A stretch of 5,645 nucleotides of DNA from Clostridia bacterium (GTDB lineage Bacteria > Bacillota_A > Clostridia > Oscillospirales > CAG-382). The position numbers were made by a program, and so were the translations under genes. A model generated the notes under the pieces. It was not told the DNA's origin. It saw nothing but the letters and a program-made list of their open reading frames with translations, and did no database searches. Location: positions 1 to 5,645 of the forward strand of contig JAGACN010000190.1 in NCBI GenBank assembly GCA_017614095.1, given 5' to 3'. This document shows positions 1 through 5,401 of the stretch, piece after piece. Every line of letters starts with the position of its first letter. Positions within the stretch are counted from its first letter, which is position 1.

Positions 1-199
1 GTTCATCGCGGCGGCTTCTCTCGGCATCATGAGCGGATGGGACCATGCGATCGTGAAGGATCTCTTCGCGTTCGATCCGTCGCTCAAACAGGCGTATGTG
101 CCGGACGGCTACACGCTGTATGCGGCCGCGTTCTTCGGCTATCCGGGTCCGACCGTAAAAGACCGCGGGGAGCGAAAGGGGACGGTGGACTATCTGTGA
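1..199 (+). CDS. Nitroreductase family protein, C-terminal fragment
   Basis: This is the last 65 codons of a + strand gene that enters from the left edge; the frame starts at base 2 and ends at a TGA at 197-199. The end of the fragment fits the C-terminus of nitroreductase-family flavoproteins: a small-residue helix (FIAAASLGIMSGW), then the VPDGYTLYAAAFFGYPG strand and the basic tail VKDRGERKGTVDYL. In this family the 'P-x-G-Y-x-x-x-A-x-x-x-G-Y-P' pattern lies on the last core strand, followed by an R/K-rich segment. Members are dimeric FMN enzymes that use NAD(P)H to reduce nitro compounds, quinones or other electrophiles in the cytoplasm. The FMN-binding N-terminal half is outside the window, so substrate and subfamily cannot be judged. 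The stop lies just before the GNAT start, so the two genes are probably co-transcribed. Confidence 0.78.
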   Translation, partial: FIAAASLGIMSGWDHAIVKDLFAFDPSLKQAYVPDGYTLYAAAFFGYPGPTVKDRGERKGTVDYL

Positions 200-207
200 G
201 CGCATCC

Positions 208-708
208 ATGCAGACGGAGCGCCTGATCATCGACGGCCTGCGCGCGGAAGACAAAGAGGACTATTTCACCTGCATTTCGCACGACAAAAAGGTGCTGGAG
301 ACGTTTATCTGCCGATACGCCGAATCGCTCGACGAATTCGATTTCTCCGGCTATCCGTCGCGGGAGGATCTGTTCGCCATCCGGCTGAAAGAGACCGGGA
401 AACTGATCGGCATCATCCTGTATTTCGACGAGCGGGACGGGCAATGCGAGATCGGGTACGGGCTCGGATCCGCCTACTGGGGGCACGGATACGCGACGGA
501 AGCGGTCGGACGGTTTCTGAAGTACTGCTTCGAAGACCGCGGGCTGCAGACCGTCTGCGCGTCCTTTTTTACCGGCAACGACGCGTCGCGCAGAGTGATG
601 GAAAAATGCGGGATGACCTACGACCGGATGTCGGAAAAGGAACTGACCTATCTCGGCAGGGAGCGGGACCTGGTCTATTACGCGATCGGCCGCCCGTCCG
701 TACCGTAG
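208..708 (+). CDS. GNAT family N-acetyltransferase (RimJ/RimL-like)
   Basis: This 166-aa cytoplasmic protein has the Acetyltransf_3 layout typical of RimJ/RimL-like enzymes, which move an acetyl group from acetyl-CoA to an amine on a protein N-terminus, antibiotic or small metabolite. It opens with the usual family start, MQTERLIIDGLRAED. The E81-I-G-Y-G-L strand leads into the acetyl-CoA pyrophosphate loop Y90-W-G-H-G-Y-A-T-E-A99. The late motif N124-D-A-S-R-R-V-M-E-K-C-G-M136 is also present. Length is normal for the family. ATG 208 is chosen because the family consensus begins there. A GTG at 196 would add four residues (VSAS) and overlap the upstream stop as GTGA; the purine-rich AAAGGGGA at 175-182 would serve it only at long spacing. 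The gene follows the nitroreductase closely and probably shares its transcript. The substrate cannot be predicted. Confidence 0.9.
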   Translation: MQTERLIIDGLRAEDKEDYFTCISHDKKVLETFICRYAESLDEFDFSGYPSREDLFAIRLKETGKLIGIILYFDERDGQCEIGYGLGSAYWGHGYATEAVGRFLKYCFEDRGLQTVCASFFTGNDASRRVMEKCGMTYDRMSEKELTYLGRERDLVYYAIGRPSVP

Positions 709-725
709 GCTGCGTTCCGGGCAGC

Positions 726-753
726 AAAAAAACGCCGGGCGGTCTGCCCGGCG
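726..753 (-). terminator. Rho-independent terminator of the 130-aa gene
   Basis: A perfect 8-bp GC-only stem (733-740 with 746-753) with a 5-nt loop is followed, on the - strand, by seven T residues (the A run at 726-732). It begins about 18 nt past the stop codon of the - strand gene ending at 772. No T run follows the stem on the + strand, so it should act mainly on leftward transcription. The convergent GNAT gene has no clear terminator of its own. Confidence 0.88.
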
Positions 754-771
754 CGAAATGCAAAATGAGGA

Positions 772-1164
772 TCAGATGCGGGAGGACGCCAGCAGGGCGT
801 CCAGTTCACGGAGAAACGCGTGGAATCCGTCCGGAAAGTTTTCGGACCCTTCCGCCCGGATGGAACGGTCCCCGTCGACCGTTGCGCTGAAACGGAACAT
901 GATGCCGTCCAGGACGTCTTTCGGGTGCGGCCCGTCAAAGCCGTCCCACGCGGTCAGCCCGCACCGGTTGAACAGCGCGGCGACGTCGGAGGAAGGCATG
1001 CGGATCCCGGCCGTGCGGACGCGTTCGTCCGCCCCGTCCCGGTACCGGACGTCGTATTGCGCGAGTTCGGTCTCGCATCCCTCCCGGGTGATCTCGTATT
1101 CCGTGCGGAAACGCATTCCGCTTACGCGCAGCAAAGCGCTTTCAACGGTTCTGATCTCGTCCAT
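772..1164 (-). CDS. Uncharacterised 130-aa protein with a W-D-G-F motif
   Basis: I cannot assign a named family. The product is a soluble, acidic, single-domain protein with no signal peptide or membrane segment. Visible landmarks are alternating strand-like segments in the first half (RFRTEYEITREG, AQYDVRYRDG), a central W73-D-G-F76 motif, D86-G87, a strand-like FRFSATVDGDRSIRAEG and an amphipathic C-terminal helix beginning FPDGFHAFLRELDALL. This pattern (W-x-G-F, D-G, 'G-x-I-x-A-x-G...F-P') resembles small hypothetical proteins I recall from gut Bacillota, but that is from memory. The start at 1164 is preferred over an in-frame ATG at 1191. AAAGGCGG (1172-1179) lies 7 nt upstream of it, and the promoter at 1198-1226 would start transcription near 1191, leaving no leader for the longer form. 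The gene is monocistronic, with its own promoter and terminator, which supports it as real. Confidence 0.75.
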   Translation of the reverse strand: MDEIRTVESALLRVSGMRFRTEYEITREGCETELAQYDVRYRDGADERVRTAGIRMPSSDVAALFNRCGLTAWDGFDGPHPKDVLDGIMFRFSATVDGDRSIRAEGSENFPDGFHAFLRELDALLASSRI

Positions 1165-1171
1165 GACAAAG

Positions 1172-1179
1172 CCGCCTTT
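1172..1179 (-). promoter_or_regulatory. Ribosome binding site deciding the start at 1164
   Basis: On the - strand AAAGGCGG sits 7 nt before the ATG at 1164. The alternative ATG at 1191 has only a weak GGATGC in front of it. With transcription predicted to begin near 1191, the 1164 start is the better choice. Confidence 0.6.
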
Positions 1180-1197
1180 TTCGTTTTTCATGCATCC

Positions 1198-1226
1198 ATT
1201 CTACCATAGGGAAAGAGAAAAATCAA
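1198..1226 (-). promoter_or_regulatory. Sigma-70/A-type promoter of the 130-aa gene
   Basis: Read on the - strand, TTGATT (1226-1221) and TAGAAT (1203-1198) are separated by exactly 17 bp; each box differs from consensus at one or two positions. The expected transcription start is around 1191, giving a leader of roughly 27 nt that contains the ribosome binding site at 1172-1179. The site lies in the 85-nt gap between two divergent genes. Confidence 0.7.
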
Positions 1227-1235
1227 GACCCGGAC

Positions 1236-1241
1236 AAGGAG
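1236..1241 (+). promoter_or_regulatory. Ribosome binding site of the flavoprotein gene
   Basis: AAGGAG lies 8 nt before the ATG at 1250. It fixes the start, because the open frame itself extends far upstream, antisense to the neighbouring gene. No convincing + strand promoter was found; TACCAT at 1202-1207 is a weak -10 candidate without a good -35. Confidence 0.85.
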
Positions 1242-1249
1242 ATGTTTCT

Positions 1250-1939
1250 ATGCGCATTCTGGTTCTGAACGGCAGTCCGAAACGGGACAAAAGCGACACG
1301 ATGCACATGACGGGAGCGTTTCTGGACGGCCTGCGCGAAGCGGGTCCTCAGGAGATCCGCACCCTTCACGTGACCGATTTAAAAATCGGATACTGCACCG
1401 GCTGCTTCACCTGCAAGAAGAACGGAGGAACGTGCGTCCTCAAGGACGATATGTCAAACGTCCTGGGAGAGATCTTGCGAAGCGATCTGCTGCTGTTCAG
1501 CTTTCCGCTCTACTGCTACGGCATGCCGGCTCCGCTCAAGGCGCTTCTGGACCGGACGATGCCGCTGTCTTCCATGGCGATGACGAAGGCCGGGGACCGC
1601 TACGCGCACGTCGGACAGGCGGACTTTTCCCGTCTTCGCTACCTGATGATCTGCGGGTGCGGATTCCCCAACAGCAGGAACAATTTCGAGCCTGCGGTGG
1701 CGCAGTTCCGGCTCTGCTTCCCGCACGGAGCCACCGTCCTCACGGTCCCGGAAAGTCCGCTGTTCGGCATTCCGGAGGCGGAGCCGGTGACCCGGCCGCG
1801 GCTGGAACGGATCCGGCTGGCCGGAAAGATCTACGGGGAGACCGGGATCCTGCCGGAGGAACTGGTTTCCGAGATCGGCTCTCCGATGATCCCCGAGGAG
1901 ACGTACGCGGCGATGGCGAACAGTCAGGCCCGGTCATAG
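1250..1939 (+). CDS. NAD(P)H-dependent flavodoxin-fold oxidoreductase, iron-sulfur flavoprotein-like
   Basis: This 229-aa cytoplasmic protein belongs to the NADPH-dependent FMN reductase / iron-sulfur flavoprotein group. It starts with a hydrophobic strand and the FMN phosphate loop (MRILVLNGSPKRDKSDT, residues 1-17). Next comes a cysteine cluster C49-x2-C52-x2-C55-x6-C62 followed by D66-D67-M68, then the strand and loop D79-LLLFSFPLYCYGMPAPLKALLDR-102, which forms the second FMN contact. The compact CX2CX2CX4-7C pattern is the one known to hold a 4Fe-4S cluster in Methanosarcina Isf. Many related flavoproteins share these cysteines, so a cluster is plausible but unproven. The likely role is electron transfer from NAD(P)H or ferredoxin to a small acceptor. 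The C-terminal third (about 130-229) is less conserved in my reading. The gene is divergent from the 130-aa gene and ends just before a strong terminator. Confidence 0.88.
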   Translation: MRILVLNGSPKRDKSDTMHMTGAFLDGLREAGPQEIRTLHVTDLKIGYCTGCFTCKKNGGTCVLKDDMSNVLGEILRSDLLLFSFPLYCYGMPAPLKALLDRTMPLSSMAMTKAGDRYAHVGQADFSRLRYLMICGCGFPNSRNNFEPAVAQFRLCFPHGATVLTVPESPLFGIPEAEPVTRPRLERIRLAGKIYGETGILPEELVSEIGSPMIPEETYAAMANSQARS

Positions 1940-1959
1940 ACCGGAAAACAACAGAAGAA

Positions 1960-1999
1960 GGCCTCTTTTGACGGCTGTCAAAAGAGGCCCGCTGTTTTT
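1960..1999 (+). terminator. Strong intrinsic terminator between convergent genes
   Basis: A perfect 13-bp stem (1960-1972 with 1977-1989) has a 4-nt GGCT loop and is followed by CGCTG and five T residues at 1995-1999. It lies 20 nt past the stop of the flavoprotein gene. On the - strand the stem is followed by a broken T-rich stretch (1942-1959), so it may also stop leftward transcription from the lipoprotein gene ending at 2035. Confidence 0.9.
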
Positions 2000-2003
2000 G
2001 TGA

Positions 2004-2028
2004 GGACGTTTCGTCCGGTTGGAAACCG
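2004..2028. repeat. Two small adjacent inverted repeats
   Basis: Two perfect 5-bp inverted repeats with 3-nt loops stand back to back: GGACG/CGTCC (2004-2008 with 2012-2016) and CGGTT/AACCG (2016-2020 with 2024-2028). They lie between the main terminator and the lipoprotein stop codon. On the lipoprotein mRNA they would form short hairpins just after the stop. No T run follows, so they are not terminators by themselves. Confidence 0.4.
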
Positions 2029-2034
2029 AAGTGC

Positions 2035-2763
2035 TCAGTTCACCTTGACGGAGGTGATGTGGGCCTGCGGTCCCTCGTACCAGTACATGAATCCTTCCAG
2101 ATCGACTTTGTCGCCGACTTTCAGGTTCGTCACGGCTTTGTAGGCGTCCGTGTTTTCATTGCGGAGGTAGTACTCGACCAGGAAGGTGTACTTGGCGCCG
2201 TTGTAGGAAATGTCGAAATAGAGGTCCGCATCCTGCTGCTCCGCGCCGGAGTTGTCCCAGTTCTTGAAGTAGGGCAGGCCTTCCTCGCCTTTGGCTTCGA
2301 TCGTCACGCCTTTGAAAGTGACGAACTGGTTCATGTGTTTCTCGAGTTCGGCGTTGTTGCCGAGCAGGGAGGTCGCGTCGAACACGGGGGCGATGTAGTT
2401 GCCGGTTAGGATCTCGACGGTGGCGCCGGCCGCCATCTCGATCTCGCCGGACCAGGACGTCTTGGTGCCTTTCACGCGGATCTTCTGGCCGGGGACGAGT
2501 TTGTTGTAGTCTTCTTCGGAAATGGCTGCGTTGTAGAGGAAGTAGGCGCCGTCTTTGTCCTGCGTGTACAGGGTCGCCTGGTTGTTCCACCAGGACTGTT
2601 TGTCCTGAACGAAAGTTTCGATGACGACTTCGGTGTTGTCAGCCAGCGCTGCGTATTCCGCATAGGTCGCGACGCCTTCGGACTTGGTGTGGATATCCGC
2701 GCCGCAGGAGCCGAGCGCGAGTACGAACACGGCGGCCAGAGCGATACAAAATACTTTTTTCAT
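2035..2763 (-). CDS. Lipoprotein with two OB-fold-like domains
   Basis: This 242-aa protein is predicted to be exported and lipid-anchored: a short basic start (MKK), a hydrophobic core and the lipobox L17-G-S-C20. Mature residues about 33-119 look like an OB-fold: a TYAEYAAL helix, strands VVIETFVQDKQSWW and ATLYTQDKDGAYFLYNA, then the turn LVPGQKIRVKGTKTSWSGEIEM. Residues about 146-240 repeat the plan (FVTFKGVTIEAKG, LYFDISYNGAKYTFLVEYY, LKVGDKVDLEGFMYWYEGPQAHITSVKV). The 'V-G-x-K-V-x-L-E-G' turn is typical of OB-fold lipoproteins seen in Bacillota and relatives; their ligands are unknown. The start is well supported: AAGGAG at 2774-2779 lies 10 nt upstream and a near-consensus promoter precedes it. 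It sits just after the sugar-importer operon, and a functional link is possible but not shown. Tn-type or phage signs are absent. Confidence 0.82.
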   Translation of the reverse strand: MKKVFCIALAAVFVLALGSCGADIHTKSEGVATYAEYAALADNTEVVIETFVQDKQSWWNNQATLYTQDKDGAYFLYNAAISEEDYNKLVPGQKIRVKGTKTSWSGEIEMAAGATVEILTGNYIAPVFDATSLLGNNAELEKHMNQFVTFKGVTIEAKGEEGLPYFKNWDNSGAEQQDADLYFDISYNGAKYTFLVEYYLRNENTDAYKAVTNLKVGDKVDLEGFMYWYEGPQAHITSVKVN

Positions 2764-2815
2764 GGTTTTCTGTCTCCTTTTTCAAAGTTTGGATTCTTTT
2801 CTCTTTTTCAAGGCC

Positions 2816-2843
2816 ATTATAGCGCAAAAACGGAAAAAGTCAA
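2816..2843 (-). promoter_or_regulatory. Near-consensus sigma-A-type promoter of the lipoprotein gene
   Basis: On the - strand TTGACT (2843-2838) and a perfect TATAAT (2821-2816) are 16 bp apart. Transcription should start near 2809, giving a leader of about 45 nt before the ATG at 2763. This is the strongest promoter visible in the window. It suggests that the lipoprotein can be expressed independently of the ABC transporter operon that ends at 2874. Confidence 0.82.
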
Positions 2844-2873
2844 GATGTGTTTCGGATTTTCGCCCCGCCCGCG

Positions 2874-4514
2874 TCACGTCTTGGCCGCGGTCTGCTTGCG
2901 TTTGTCCGCTTCGCGTTTCCGCCTGATGAGCCAGTAGATGAGGATCAGCACCCACGCGACGCCGAGCGCGATCAGCAGAACGGCGGCCGTCGCGGGCAGC
3001 GCTCCGAAGTCCTGCTTTTCGGTGCCGGATACCTGGATCTGATCCAGGTGGTGGAGCTTCCGCATATTGACGAAAAAGCGGTCGATATCTTCCTCGCCGA
3101 CCGGCTTCCCGCGCTGTTCCATGTCCACAACGCTTTCGATCAGGTCGCCGGCCGCGTTGCGGAGAGAGGCGGATCCGTTGAAAACGGGGGTGATGAAGGT
3201 CTGGTTCAGATGGGCCAGCAGGAGCTGCGCGGCCTGGATCTTGACATCGTAATGAAGGTCGTTGTCGGTGCCGGCGAGCGACAGGTATTCCTGATAGGCG
3301 TCCGAATACTGGGCTTTGGAAGTGACCGGAATGTATCCCTCGGTCTCGGAATAGGCGACCTGGACGTCGTTGGTCAGCAGGAACTGAAGGAAGAGCCAGG
3401 AAGCGAGCACCTCCTGCGGATCCTCCTTGTTCAGCAGGCAGACGGACGGGCCCTGTGAGATCATTTTCAGATCGGATTCTGAGAAGCAGGGGACGGGACG
3501 GACGACCGTCTCGAATTCGACGCGCTCCTCGTCCGCGATGTGCATGAGCGGCGCGTCGGAGCCCATCCAGGTCGCGCCGGCCGTGGAGTCCACCGAGATG
3601 ATGCACTCGCCGCGGTTCATCGAGTTGGCCGGATAGCCGGATTTCTTGAACGTGGAGAACGCGCCGGTCCGCGTGTGCTCGGAGATGGTGCGGAGCACGT
3701 CCTTCGTCTGCTCGTTGAAGAGGAGGACGCTGCCGTCCGCTTCCGAGAACGGGGCGTCCAGCTGCTTCAGCATCTGGATCATCATATTGTCCGTGGATTT
3801 GTAGATGAAGGGGATGATGGCCGTTTTGCCGTTGACCGCGTACGTGCCGTCCTCGTTCTTTTTCATGGCGGCTTCGGAAACTTCCCAGATGAAGTCCCAC
3901 GTCACCACGTCCGGCACTTCGTAGCCCAGCTTCTCGACGTAGGTCTTGTTGATGTAGCAGGCTTCCGTCGACCGCATGAAGGGCAGCGCGTAGTAGTTCC
4001 CATCCGGGAAGAGGCATTCGCCGAGGAACTGCGGGAAGATCTCGTCTTTGGCCGGTCCGTCGTAATGCAGCTCGGAACCGTGCAGCCCGTACCGCTCGTC
4101 GTCCATCAGCGTGTTCAGCGGGACCACGACGTTGTTTCCGGTCATGTAGGTCGCGATGTGGTCCGGATAGGTGATGCAGACGTTCGGCGTCGTTTTGGTG
4201 GGGATGTTCGTGATGACGTCGTTGTAGATCTTTCCGTAATCCGTATACAGGCGCAGGGTGACGCGGATGTTCGGATAAAGCTCCATGAAGTCCGCGATGG
4301 CTTTCCGGTAGATGTCCGTCTGGGTCTTGTTCGTGTCGTTCTTGGCCCAGAAGGTGATCTCGAACGTCCGGTCCGTGTCGAAGGAATCGGGCATCGAGAA
4401 GGCCGGCAGGCTCTGCGCGCCGTGACAGGCCGTCAGAAAGGCGCAGCAGGAGGCGAGCAGCAGGACCGCCGCGAGCAGCGCGCAGCGCGTCCGGCGGAAA
4501 GGAAACCGTTTCAT
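2874..4514 (-). CDS. CUT1-type ABC transporter substrate-binding lipoprotein with C-terminal membrane helix
   Basis: This 546-aa extracellular solute-binding protein is of family 1 (sugar/UgpB-like) and captures a carbohydrate or similar solute for the permeases encoded upstream. The signal peptide (residues 1-29) carries two lipobox candidates, L20-A-S-C23 and L27-T-A-C30. The binding domain follows: the opening strand FEITFWAKNDTNKTQTDIYRKAI, the helix ADFMELYPNIRVTL, the segment TPNVCITYPDHIATYM, the motif YYALPFMRSTEACYINKTYVEKLG and the late LASWLFLQFLLTNDVQVAYSETEGYIPV. It is longer than the usual 420-450 aa because a tail holds a hydrophobic helix (about 508-530) followed by the basic RRKREADKRKQ. 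A C-terminal anchor is not standard for this family. The start overlaps the permease stop as ATGA, with AGGAGG at 4524-4529, 9 nt upstream. No terminator is seen after its stop. The ligand is unknown. Confidence 0.92.
   Translation of the reverse strand: MKRFPFRRTRCALLAAVLLLASCCAFLTACHGAQSLPAFSMPDSFDTDRTFEITFWAKNDTNKTQTDIYRKAIADFMELYPNIRVTLRLYTDYGKIYNDVITNIPTKTTPNVCITYPDHIATYMTGNNVVVPLNTLMDDERYGLHGSELHYDGPAKDEIFPQFLGECLFPDGNYYALPFMRSTEACYINKTYVEKLGYEVPDVVTWDFIWEVSEAAMKKNEDGTYAVNGKTAIIPFIYKSTDNMMIQMLKQLDAPFSEADGSVLLFNEQTKDVLRTISEHTRTGAFSTFKKSGYPANSMNRGECIISVDSTAGATWMGSDAPLMHIADEERVEFETVVRPVPCFSESDLKMISQGPSVCLLNKEDPQEVLASWLFLQFLLTNDVQVAYSETEGYIPVTSKAQYSDAYQEYLSLAGTDNDLHYDVKIQAAQLLLAHLNQTFITPVFNGSASLRNAAGDLIESVVDMEQRGKPVGEEDIDRFFVNMRKLHHLDQIQVSGTEKQDFGALPATAAVLLIALGVAWVLILIYWLIRRKREADKRKQTAAKT
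3031..3049. repeat. 19-bp odd-centred palindrome inside the binding-protein gene
   Basis: ACCTGGATC (3031-3039) and its exact reverse complement (3041-3049) flank a single T. In RNA this would form an 8-bp stem with a 3-nt loop. It encodes the residues around H-L-D-Q-I-Q-V in the linker just before the C-terminal membrane helix. It may be chance. Confidence 0.5.
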
Positions 4515-5386
4515 GCCTTCAGCCCTCCTCTCGAGACACCTTCCATGATCTTGTTCCGGAAGATCAGGAACAGGACGATCAGCGGGACGGAGATGGCGAC
4601 GACGGCCGCCATCATGGCGGGGACGTTCTCACGTCCGAAACCGTATTCCCGGATCTCCTGGATGCCGTTGGAGACCAGGAAATACGCCTCGTTGTCGGTG
4701 ATCAGACGCGGCCAGACGTAGGCGTTCCAGCATTCCACGATCTTCAGAATGGCGATGGTGATGATGGTCGGCCGGCTGATCGGGATCATGACGCGCAGCA
4801 GGTATTTCCAGTCGGACGTCCCGTCCACGCGCGCCGCGTTGTACAATTCGTCCGGGATCTGCTCGAAGTTTTCCTTCAGCAGATAGATGTAGAAAACGGA
4901 CGTGACGGACGGCAGGATCAGGCCGAGGAAGGTGTTCCGCAGATCCCAGTTCGTGATGGTCTGGAAGTTCGTGATGATGACCAGTTCGTTCGGGATCATC
5001 ATGAGGGACAGGAACAGCGTGAAGACCAGATTCTTGCCCTTGAAATCCAGCCGCGCGAACGCGAAGGCGGCCGGGATGATGACCGCCAGCATCAAAGCCG
5101 TGGTGGCCATGGTGAAGATGAACGTGTTCAAGAAATACCGGCCGAGCGAGACGGTTGTGAACGCGTCGACGTAGTTCCGGAGAACGGGCTCGGCGGTGAA
5201 GAAGCGGGGGACCAGTTCCGCGTTGTAGGCCGCGTACCCCTTGATCGAGGTCAGCAGCATCCAGTAGAAGGGGAACAGGACGATGAGCGCCCAGAACGCC
5301 AGCAGCGCGTAGATGACGATGCGGGAAAGGATCTGCCGTCTGCGGGCGGAGCGTTCGATCTTCTGGTAGTCCGGATGGTTGTTCAA
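4511..5386 (-). CDS. CUT1 sugar ABC transporter permease, UgpE/MalG-like
   Basis: This 291-aa inner-membrane permease forms one half of the translocation channel. Six membrane segments are visible, starting at about residues 23-45 (IVIYALLAFWALIVLFPFYWMLL). The ATPase-coupling EAA loop is at about 179-206: D-E-L-Y-N-A-A-R-V-D-G-T, ending in M-I-P-I-S-R-P. The usual MalG-type C-terminus (KIMEGVSRGGLKA) is present. The length is normal for the family. The start is a TTG at 5386-5384. An in-frame TGA at 5395-5393 rules out any longer form, and AGGGGGTGA at 5393-5401 lies 6 nt upstream. The gene begins 14 nt after the UgpA-like permease stop, and its own stop overlaps the start of the binding-protein gene, so the three are an operon. 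The cognate ATPase is not in the window. The substrate is not predictable beyond a likely carbohydrate. Confidence 0.95.
   Translation of the reverse strand: MNNHPDYQKIERSARRRQILSRIVIYALLAFWALIVLFPFYWMLLTSIKGYAAYNAELVPRFFTAEPVLRNYVDAFTTVSLGRYFLNTFIFTMATTALMLAVIIPAAFAFARLDFKGKNLVFTLFLSLMMIPNELVIITNFQTITNWDLRNTFLGLILPSVTSVFYIYLLKENFEQIPDELYNAARVDGTSDWKYLLRVMIPISRPTIITIAILKIVECWNAYVWPRLITDNEAYFLVSNGIQEIREYGFGRENVPAMMAAVVAISVPLIVLFLIFRNKIMEGVSRGGLKA
4523..4530 (-). promoter_or_regulatory. Ribosome binding site of the binding-protein gene
   Basis: GAGGAGGG on the - strand, with its core 9 nt before the ATG at 4514, lies inside the last codons of the permease gene. Together with the ATGA overlap it points to coupled translation of permease and binding protein, while still allowing strong independent initiation. 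Confidence 0.85.
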
Positions 5387-5392
5387 ATCCGC

Positions 5393-5401
5393 TCACCCCC
5401 T
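5393..5401 (-). promoter_or_regulatory. Ribosome binding site for the TTG start of the second permease
   Basis: AGGGGGTGA differs at one position from the ideal AGGAGGTGA and lies 6 nt before the TTG at 5386. Its first base is the last base of the preceding permease's TGA stop codon. The strong match supports TTG as the real start. Confidence 0.8.

Noticed and set aside
37..207. N-terminal extension of the acetyltransferase frame back to 37
   Set aside because: This stretch is the nitroreductase tail read in another frame; the GNAT consensus begins at the ATG at 208.
758..1249. N-terminal extension of the flavoprotein frame back to 758
   Set aside because: The frame is merely open there; it is antisense to the 130-aa gene, and AAGGAG plus the MRILVLNGSPK start fix the true beginning at 1250.
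1165..1249. A + strand promoter or operator for the flavoprotein gene
   Set aside because: TACCAT at 1202-1207 is only a 4/6 match with no -35 box at the right distance, and no clear inverted repeat for a regulator was seen.
2782..4017. Long - strand open frame (411 codons) overlapping the binding-protein gene in another frame
   Set aside because: It is the same-strand alternative frame of a real gene, has an R/G/P/H-rich composition with no domain pattern, and runs through the intergenic promoter.
3540..4721. Long + strand open frame (393 codons) antisense to the binding-protein gene
   Set aside because: It is antisense to a clearly recognisable coding gene, is rich in R, G, V, D and H as expected of a GC-rich shadow frame, has no ribosome binding site signal I could support, and crosses into the permease gene.
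4629..5396. Alternative - strand frame (255 codons) over the second permease
   Set aside because: It gives a H/R/P-rich product with no membrane segments, while the overlapping frame is an unmistakable MalG-type permease.
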